From Dastarcus helophoroides (Eukaryota; Arthropoda; Insecta; Coleoptera; Bothrideridae), in NCBI GenBank assembly GCA_028583605.1, contig CM053335.1, positions 15,684,553-15,748,552 on the forward strand: a DNA stretch of 64,000 nucleotides, in the 5' to 3' direction. The notes under the pieces were generated by a model. It had not been told where the DNA came from. It made no database searches and saw nothing but the letters and a program-made list of their open reading frames with translations. Positions 52,901-61,500 of the stretch are shown here, piece by piece (position 1 is the stretch's first letter; every line of letters starts with the position of its first letter). The position numbers and the translations under genes were made by a program.

Positions 52901-54690
52901 TCGAAATTTGTTTTTTTTCCTAAAAATTTTCACATTTCTGTCAAAATTCGTCTTTATTTAAAATTGCAATTTCCCGGAAATCTCAACGAAATCCGTCTTT
53001 TTCTAAAATTTTCCACATTTCTGTCAAAATTCGTCTTTATTCAAAATTATGATTTCCTGCTAACCTCAACCTTATTTCTAAAAATTTCCACATTTTTGTC
53101 AAAAGTCGTCTTTATTCAAAAGTGTGAATTCCTGGAAATCTCAACGAAATCCGTCTTATTTCTAAAAATGTTCACATTTTTGTCGAAATTTGTCTTTATT
53201 CAAAATTGTGATTTCCTATAAATCTCAACGAAATCCGCTTTTTTTTTGAAAATTTCCACATTCTGTCAAAGTTCGTCTTTATTAAAAATTGTAATTTGCT
53301 GGAAATCTCAATGAACCTCGCCCTTTTCTAAAAATGTTAACATTTCTGTCAAAATTCATCTTTATGCGAAATTGTGATTTTCTGGAAATCTCAACGAAAT
53401 CCGTCTTATTTCTAATAATTTTCACATTTTTGTCAAAATTCGTTTTTATTCAAAGTTGCGATTTCCTGGAAATCTCAACGAAATCCATCCTATTTCTAAA
53501 AAAGTTTACATTTTTGTCAAAATTCGTCTTTATACAAAATTGTGATTCCCTGGAAATCTCAACGAAATCCATCTTTTTTCTCAAGAAAGAGGAAAAAAGG
53601 AAGCATTCGGAACCTTAGGAATAATGTATGCAATAATATCAATTGGATTGTTAGGATTTATTGGAAATTTCCTGGAAATCTCAACGAAATCCGTCTTATT
53701 TCTAAAAATTTCCACATTTTTGGTAACATTCGTCTTTATTCAAAATTGCGATTTCCTGGAAACCTCAACGAAATCCATCCTATTTCTAAAAATGTTTACA
53801 TTTTTGTCAAAATTCGTTTTTATTTAAAATTGTGATTTCCTGGAAATCTCAACGAAATTCGCCTTTTTCTGAAAATGTCCACATTTCTGACAAAGTTTGT
53901 TTTGATTCAAAATTGTAATTTGTTTGAAATTTCAACGAACCTTGTCTTTTTCTAAAAATGTTCACATTTCCGTCAAAATTCGTCTTTATTCGAAATTGTG
54001 ATTTTCTGGAAATCTCAACGAAATCAGTCTTATTTCTAAAAATTTCCACATTTTTGTCAAAATTCGTCTTTATGCAAAGTTGCGATTTCCTGGAAATCTC
54101 AACGAAATCCATCGTATTTCTAAAAATGTTTACATTTTTGTCAACATTCGTCTTTATTCAAAATTGTGATTTTCTGGAAATCTCAACGAAATCCGTCTTA
54201 TTTCTAAAAATTTCCACATTTTTGTCAAAATTCGTCTTTATTTAAAATTGTGATTTCCTGGAAATCTCAACGAAATCAGTCTTATTTCTAAAAAATTCCA
54301 TTTTTGTCAAAATTCGTCTTTATTCAAAATTGTAATTTGCTGGAAATCTCAACGAACCTCGTCTTTTTCTAAGAATATCCACATTTCTATCAAAATTCGT
54401 CGTGTGATTTCCTGGAAATCTCAACGAAATCCGTCCTATTTCTAAAAATGTTCACATTTTTGTCAAAGTTCGTCTTTATTCAAAATTGTAATTTGCTGGA
54501 AATCTCAACGAACCTCGTCTTTTTCTAAGAATGTCCAGATTTCTATCAAAATTCGTCGTGTGATTTCCTGGAAATCTCAACGAAATCCGTCCTATTTCTA
54601 AAAACGTTCACATTTCTGTCAAAATTCGTCTTTATTCAAAATTGTGATTTCCTAAAAATTTCAACGAAATCCGTCCTTTTTTTTTAAATT
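52901..54690 (+). repeat. 84-bp minisatellite, about 20 copies, frame-preserving
   Basis: Unit ttcgtctttattcaaaattg, tgatttcctggaaatctcaa, cgaaatccgtcttatttcta, aaaatttccacatttttgtc plus aaaa. Because 84 is a multiple of three, open frames of 60-167 codons run through it (FVFIQNCDFLEISTKSVLFL-type repeat). Stops and indels separate the frames and there is no start or splice context, so I treat it as non-coding. Confidence 0.9.
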
Positions 54691-56639
54691 TTCACTTCCT
54701 GCTATAAATTTCTCTTTATTCTCAAAATTTGACTTTTATTTTAGTAAAATTCGACTTTCTGTGCAAACATTCCATTTTGTTTTTTGAAATTCGTCTTTTT
54801 TCAATTCCAACTATTTGCTAAAATTCGAACTTTTTTCTTAAAATTTCGAATTTTTTTCAATTTTGCTCTTTTTAACAGTAACAGTTAACAGTGACATTTC
54901 TTGGAAACCTCAAATTTTTTCTCAAAATTGTCTTTTTCTTAAAATGTTGGCTCTTTGTTGAGAATTCCTTTCGACTTTTCTCAAGATTAGACTCTTTTTT
55001 AGTAAAATTCCACTTTCTCTACCAAAATTCCGCTTTCTCTACCAAAATTCCGCTTTCTCTACCAAAATCCAATTTTTATTCCTCGAAATTCGTCGTTTTC
55101 CGCAAAATTTTTCTTGGAATTTCAACTAATATTTTCAAAAGTCGTTTTCTTTAAATTCTGACATTATTTACGATTCGACTCTGTTTCTTAGAATTTCGAA
55201 TTTTTTCTCAATTACGATGTTTTTCTCAAAATTTCAGGCATTTTTTCTCAAATTTCGAGCATTTTTCTCGAAATTTCAGGCACTTTTCTCAAAATTTCAG
55301 GCATTTTTCTCGAAATTTTGGGCATTTTTATTCGAAATTTGGCCTATTTTTTGAAATTTCGTAATTCCTTTTAACAGTAACAAAATTCAGATATTTTAGT
55401 CTGAATTTCCAAAAATTCCTTAAAATTTGTTTTTCTATCGACATTTTGATTTCTGTTTCAAATGTCGATAATTAGTATTTCTAGAAATCTTTTTAGAAAT
55501 TTCGATTCCATTCTAAGAATTCTTTGAGAGCTTTCCTTTCAAAAATCGTTTTTTTTTTTTCGAAATTCTAACATTTTTATTAAAATTCCTCTTTTTCTGA
55601 AAGTTTAAACTTTTTAGACTTTCTGTTAATTTCGAATTTTGTCTCATTTTTGATTTTTCTTCTCAAAATGTGATGTCTTATAATTGTGGAAATGTTAACT
55701 TCTCATTGAAATTGGTTTTTCCTTTTATACAGTAATATATGAAGTCTTATTTTAAAAGAAGAAACCAACCCACAAAAACGTAAAATTTCAGTTGATATGT
55801 AATTTCTAATAAAGTATAAATTAATACATTTTATTTACATATTTCAAATCAAATTGTGAGGTTAGTCAAAGTTTTATACTTTTTTCTCTTAAGATTTTGA
55901 ATTAAAACTCTACACAATTTTAAACAGGAAAAGACAAATAACGAAAAAATGGAAATTTTGAGATGAAAAAGTGTAATTCTAATTTAAATTTTCTAGAAAA
56001 ACATTAAAGATTCTGAATTATTGACACATTTTGAGAGAAAAGTTTAATGCCTATTTTGAAAGTCGAAATTTTACAGACAAGCAAAAACTACCTGAAATAA
56101 GTGAAAATTCTGAAAAAAACTCGAGCTTCACAAAGAAATTGAATTTTAAGAAAAATTTAAATCTTTTATTGTAAGTAAAAGATTAAAATTTTTAGTCAAC
56201 ATTTTGGAAGAAAAAAGAAGTGAAATATCTTAGAAAAAAACAAAAAATTAATTTTTAAACTAAAAAAACCACAACTCTCAACTTCGATTACCGCAGATAT
56301 CTTGATAAAAGCCGTTCTCAGAAAAAAAGAGTAAACACTTAAAAATTGGGATTTGCTGAAACAAGTCACAGTTTTAAGTTAACTCTCTAAATTTCGACTC
56401 GAATTTCAACAATTTGGATTTAAACTCCACACTTTTTTCTTGAAATTTTGGTTTTGAAATTCTTAAATTTCTAAAAATTCAAATACAAATCTTGTCCCCT
56501 GAGATAATAAATTTCTCTCAAAACAAATTCAAAATATCACGATTTCAGTTTAATTTTGAAAGAAAAATCGAAATATTTTAAACTTTTTGCAGTTTTGACA
56601 TAATTTCTCATAAATAAAAGAGACTGTGGTACAAATAAG
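54691..56639. other. T-rich then A-rich intergenic DNA, no gene seen
   Basis: 54700-55700 continues the T-rich low-complexity DNA, with short tandems such as ttccgctttctctaccaaaa at about 55015-55075 and cgaaatttcaggcattttt at about 55225-55330. 55700-56639 is mixed AT-rich sequence. Confidence 0.6.
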
Positions 56640-56645
56640 TTTATT
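56640..56645 (-). promoter_or_regulatory. TSFM: AATAAA overlapping the EF-Ts stop codon
   Basis: On the minus strand the end of the gene reads TGTCAATAAAC: the TAA stop lies inside AATAAA. No other AATAAA follows closely, so the 3' UTR may be only about 15-30 nt. Confidence 0.5.
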
Positions 56646-57162
56646 GACAAGTTTCAACAAATTCTAACGGTTGATCACTCCTTATTTTAGAATTTTCGCC
56701 ACACTCGTATCGTTTAAAGCTCAAAATTTCTAAATTGTGTTCTTCCAAAACATCTTTCACAGTCACACTTTCGTCCAACAAATAATCTTGATGAATAAGA
56801 CAAGTCTCATCTTCTTTATCTCCTGCTGGCTGATCATCGGCATTACCGACTTTCTGAGGGTTCATCCCGACGACGTGCTGGCAAATTTCCTTGCCCACTT
56901 TGTCAGTAGTTTCGGGATCATTCGACCCTTTGTTGCGATAAGCGACAACCCCGGCGAACTTTCCCAACTGTATATTATCCATTTCTTTCCCCGAGGGGTG
57001 CGCGTAGCCTGATAACCGTACACCATCCTGCACCTTATAGCAAGTGGCGCGTTTTAGGGCCGCGTTCTCCCCCACTGTTCCTATCATTAGAGCCAATTGA
57101 TCAGCGAGCGTTCGCCCATCCTTGTGCGGTATATTTTTCAGTTGTTCCGAACTTAAACAAAT
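56641..57162 (-). CDS. TSFM: EF-Ts exon 3
   Basis: Starts [17 protein letters not shown] after acceptor cgcctttcag; ends EFVETCQ-TAA. A poly(A) hexamer overlaps the stop codon (separate entry). Confidence 0.93.
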   Translation of the reverse strand: MCLSSEQLKNIPHKDGRTLADQLALMIGTVGENAALKRATCYKVQDGVRLSGYAHPSGKEMDNIQLGKFAGVVAYRNKGSNDPETTDKVGKEICQHVVGMNPQKVGNADDQPAGDKEDETCLIHQDYLLDESVTVKDVLEEHNLEILSFKRYECGENSKIRSDQPLEFVETCQ

Positions 57163-57731
57163 CTGAAAGGCGATACACACTATGCACACTTAAAACAAAA
57201 CGGATCAGAAAAAACTTACCTTAGTTATCAACCCTGAGGATGTCACTTCGCGTTGCGCGTACTGCATGCAGGATTTCGCTGTTTCGGCTACTAATTTTTG
57301 GAATTCGGCGTTCTGCGCCACGAAGTCGGTTTCGCAGTTAATTTCCACTAAAACCGCGTTTTTATCCTTCACGGCCACTCCAACTAGACCTTGGGCGGTC
57401 TGCCTGCCTTCTAATTTGGACGCCTTGGACCAACCCATTGCTTGCGCTTGGTCTCGTAACCATTTCTCTGCCTGCGTACGTGTTAATAGTTTAGTGCCCT
57501 AACAGCGACCATGCTTACCTCGAGTAAATTATTGTTGTGCAGCTCTAGCGCTTTCTTGCAGTTAACAAATGTGTAACCAGTTTTCTTTCTCAGGGTGGCT
57601 AACAACGATTTTTCAGAGGCTAGGGCCCTCGATGTGGAGAAGTATCTCAAAAGCAAATTTGGCACCAACTGTAAACACAAAATCCCAATTACTAGCCAAA
57701 ATATGTATAAGTAAGAGCTATCGTTCAACAT
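56641..57731 (-). CDS. TSFM: mitochondrial translation elongation factor Ts, three exons
   Basis: Minus-strand join 57731-57519, 57471-57220, 57162-56641, all phase 0 with GT-AG introns. 328 residues from the Met at 57731. It recycles EF-Tu in mitochondria by nucleotide exchange. Family features: UBA-like N-terminal domain ([20 protein letters not shown]), the EF-Ts signature [13 protein letters not shown], and C-terminal core motifs ([57 protein letters not shown]). It aligns end to end with human TSFM. The first 21 residues ([21 protein letters not shown]) look unlike a presequence. A tttacag acceptor directly before [14 protein letters not shown] suggests an upstream start: ATG at 57794 giving MTTRCF joined through a weak gttaat donor would be a better targeting peptide. 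Known in flies as mEFTs. Confidence 0.95.
57220..57471 (-). CDS. TSFM: EF-Ts exon 2
   Basis: Begins [17 protein letters not shown] after acceptor cgtacgcag and ends SSGLITK before donor gtaagt. Contains the [11 protein letters not shown] signature. The 47-bp intron between exons 1 and 2 is near the insect minimum. Confidence 0.93.
57519..57731 (-). CDS. TSFM: EF-Ts exon 1
   Basis: Donor gtaagc (complement ends at 57518). Encodes the targeting region and UBA-like domain. If the internal acceptor is used, this exon instead starts at 57668 and the first exon lies at about 57794. Confidence 0.85.
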
Positions 57732-57794
57732 CGTTTACGAGACAATTTCCCCAAAAAAAGAATCCAGATTATTAACAAAACATCGAGTTGTCAT

Positions 57795-58298
57795 GGTGAA
57801 TAAATAATCCTTTCATTGAAAGGTTGACAGTAGATACTCGTCTTTTTAAAACACATATTTAGCATTATTTTAACTTTTAAATATGATATGTATAGGGTAA
57901 GATAAAAACGTGAGTAGATTTTACCATTATTACACAATTTTTCGCCCCAATTCTCGCGTTAACCTTAAATTTACCGAGTTGACATTTATTTGAGAATTGA
58001 CAATCGACAACTGACATTTGACAGAGAACCAACGAATAATAAACGCGACTGGATCTACAACCTTGGGTAAGGGCGGCCACACACGCACGGACTTCTGATT
58101 ATATCCCAAATCAGCACATTTAGGGCCGCACAAGCACGGATTTCCGACATTTCATAGAAATACCTTCATTCCAGTGCTTGCATTTTTGATTCGGAAACCT
58201 TTCCGGGATTTGGAAACTTTTCCAGGATTCGGAAATTTTTCCGTGATTCGGAAACCTTTCCATACGTAAGCGGTAGTTTTAAGCGCTTTTTTTTTAGA
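57795..58298. promoter_or_regulatory. shared upstream region of EF-Ts and the dynein gene
   Basis: The two genes are head to head with about 500 bp between their probable start codons, so a bidirectional promoter is likely (inference). A direct repeat gcacggacttctgatt / gcacggatttccgac appears at 58085-58150. The notable element is the 19-bp array at 58188-58263. No clear TATA box or RFX X-box was found. Confidence 0.55.
58188..58263. repeat. four 19-bp tandem palindromic GGAAANNTTTCC sites
   Basis: Units at 58188, 58207, 58226 and 58245: gattcggaaacctttccgg, gatttggaaacttttccag, gattcggaaatttttccgt, gattcggaaacctttccat. All keep the GGAAANNTTTCC core while other positions vary. 19 bp is close to two helical turns. 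The second unit (TTGGAAACTTTTCC) also fits the NFAT5/TonE consensus TGGAAANNYNY. Confidence 0.9.
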
Positions 58299-58524
58299 AT
58301 GTCGAGAAAGGCGCAAAATGTGGAACGACAGCGTCTGCTGAAGCGAATTGCTGATACGAAAGCGCGTATCGAAGCTAGAAGCGGTGACAGGATAAAGGTG
58401 CCGCGGGTGGAAATGCCTCCGGGAGTAAACATAGAAGATCGATCGATATTTACGTTACCTCCCGAATTGTTAAAACGTTATGGTCATCAGAAGCACGGGG
58501 CGGGCAAACCCCAAAAGAAGAATA
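58299..58524 (+). CDS. Dnah7: dynein heavy chain probable first exon
   Basis: ATG at 58299, donor gtgagt at 58525, out-phase 1. Encodes a basic N-terminus: MSRKAQNVERQRLLKRIADT, KVPRVEMPPGVNIEDRSIFT, LPPELLKRYGHQKHGAG. The split Lys codon (A + AA) fits the exon at 62031. If this were instead an independent small gene, it would end two codons past the donor (NSE-stop, 77 residues); I favour the dynein exon. Confidence 0.65.
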
Positions 58525-61500
58525 GTGAGTGAATGTTATCTTTACTACGTTACACTTAGAACGCGTTTTAAAAATTTGTGGATTTTTTATAACGGATGTT
58601 CAAATGAAACTTATAGCGGGTGTTCAAATGAAAAAGTCATCAAGTGTACCGTGGTTTTCTGTTAGAAGAGGACGTAGCATGCGGTTACTTATTGTTTTAG
58701 TTGACATGTCAAGTGTCACTGACGTTAGAGGTTAGAGGTTAGAATTTTTAATTCTTTCTTTCATTGACTAAATATGTTTCGGATTAAGGAAATCGTTTAA
58801 AGTCGTTTTTCTGTGAAGATTTCAACTCATTTTGAAAATTTAAGCATTCTAAAATACTCCACTTCTTTCTAAATATTAACTTTTTCATAATATTTTGATT
58901 TATTTTGAAAATTTCGTGTCTTTCAAAATTTCGCGTCTTTGACTGCCAAAATTTGACTTTTCTTGTAAATTTCGTTTTATTTTGGAAAATAATGCTTTTT
59001 TTGAAAATTTTTCCTTATTTTTAAAATTCGACGATTTTTGAAAATTTAGTTGTTTTAAAATTTTCCTTTTCTTTCAAAATTCCTATTTTCTCAAAATTTT
59101 AATTTATTTTTAAAACTTTGACTCCCAAAATGTTGTATTTTTCAAAATTTTGACCTTTTAAAACATTTCCACCTTTTTTCTCAATTTTGACTTGACCAAA
59201 TTTGACCATTCGTTTAAATTTCGTTTTATTTTGAAAAATATTTTTTTTTTAATTTTGATTTTATAGAAAGTTTTGATTTTGAAGTTTCGACTTTCAAATT
59301 ATCGATCTTTATAAAAAAGGTTGATTGGTCAAAAGTTTTTTTTTAACAGAAATTTAAAGATTAGACTTTTTAGAGAAGTTTTCAGTTTTTTTGAAGCTTT
59401 AGACTCCTCTTTTCAAAATTTAGACATTTGAACGAGATTTTTTTTTTTGAACTTTGACTTCGTTTGAAAATTTCGATGTTTCTATTCTTCCTTTTCTAGA
59501 AGACTCGACTTTTTTCCGAAAATGACTACTCTTTAAAAATTTAAACATTTTTGAAAATTTTGACTCGTAAAAAGCTGGATTTATTTAAAAATTTCAATTA
59601 TTTTTGAAGTTTCGATTTTTATTTCAAGATTTCAGTTTTTCTTTAAAATTTGGATATTTTTTGAACAAATTCTTCGACTTTAGAAAGTTTTACCTTTTTC
59701 CAAATCGACTCTTTCGTAAATTTCGATTTTTTTTTCAAATTTTTGACCTTTTTAAAAACCTCTACTTCCTTGTTTCAAAATTATTTTTTTTCCTTATTTT
59801 AAGTTTCTACTTCTCTAAAAGTTTGTTTTTTAATTGTTGATTTTCTAAAAATTTTCAGCTTTTTTGAATTTCCCATTTTATTCTTTATATTCAAACTCAG
59901 ACTTAATTTAAAACTCAAAGTTTTGACATTTTCTTGAATTTTTAACTTTTTTGAAATTATCAACTCTTTTCAAAATTGCAATCATTTACCAATTTTTCTT
60001 TAATTTTAAATTCAAGGATCAGTGACGTCAGAAATCAGAAAAATATGTTGTTGAAATTTTTACTTAACCTAACCTTATCATCACCTTATCATTAACCAAA
60101 CCAAACCGAACTGAACCTAACCGAATCGAACCAAACCGAACGAAACGAAACGAAACCGAACCGAACCGAACCAAAGTAAAGTAAAGTAAAGTAAAGTAAA
60201 GTAAAGTAAAGTAAAGTAAAGTAAAGTAAACTAAACTAAACTAAACTAAACTAAACTAAACTAAACTAAACTAAACTAAACTAAACTAAACTAAACTAAA
60301 CTAAACTAAACTAAACTAAACTAAACTAAACTAAACTAAACTAAACTAAACTAAACTAAACTAAACTAAACTAAATTAAACTAAACTAATTTAAACTAAA
60401 CTAATTTAAACTAAAATAAACTAAACTATTTTAAACTAAACTAAACTAATTTAAACGAAACTAAACTAAACTAAACTAATTTAAACTAAACTAAACTAAT
60501 TTAAACTAAACTAATTTAATCTAACCTAACCCAACCTAACCTAACCTAACCTAACCTAACCTAACCTAACCAAACCTAACCTAACCTAACCTAACCAAAC
60601 CAAACAAAAACCAAAACAGACAAAAACCAAAACAAACAAAAACCAAACCAAACAAAAACCAAAACAAACAAAAACCAAACCAAACCAAACCAAACCAAAC
60701 CAAACCAAACCAAACCAAACCAAACCAAACCAAACCAAACCAAACCAAACCAAACCAAACCAAACCAAACCAAACCAAACCAAACCAAACCAAACCAAAC
60801 CAAACCAAACCAAACCAAACCAAACCAAACCAAACCAAACCAAACCAAACCAAACCAAACCAAACCAAACCAAACCAAACCAAACCAAACCAAACCAAAC
60901 CAAACCAAACCAAACCAAACCAAACCAAACCAAACCAAACCAAACCAAACCAAACCAAACCAAACCAAACCAAACCAAACCAAACCAAACCAAACCAAAC
61001 CAAACCAAACCAAACCAAACCAAACCAAACCAAACCAAACCAAACCAAACCAAACCAAACCAAACCAAACCAAACCAAACCAAACCAAACCAAACCAAAC
61101 CAAACCAAACCAAACCAAACCAAACCAAACCAAACCAAACCAAACTAAACTACACTAAACTAACCCTAACCTAACCTAACCAAAACTTAATTTAAAACTC
61201 AAAATTTTTACATTTCTCGAATTTTTATCTTATTTGAAATGTTCAACTTCTCGTTTCTAAATTACACTCAAAATTTTTTGACTTCTTATTTTAAAATTTT
61301 AGTTTTAAAAATATGTTGCACATTTACACAAAATTTCGAATTAAATTTGGCTTTTTAAATTTCGAGCGTTTTTCGAAAATTCGACTTTCCCAGTGTTGAA
61401 ATTAAACTAGAATTTTGATTTAAAAACCCAAACTAGGATAAAGTGAAAAAAAAAAGTTGAAGTTCCGAGTTTAAAGACGACTTTTGGCAGTTAAAAAGTC

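Noticed and set aside
60581..61143. Three overlapping minus-strand frames of about 180 codons (FGLVW repeats)
   Set aside because: They are the three-frame translation of (TTTGG)n; all frames are open because the unit has no stop.
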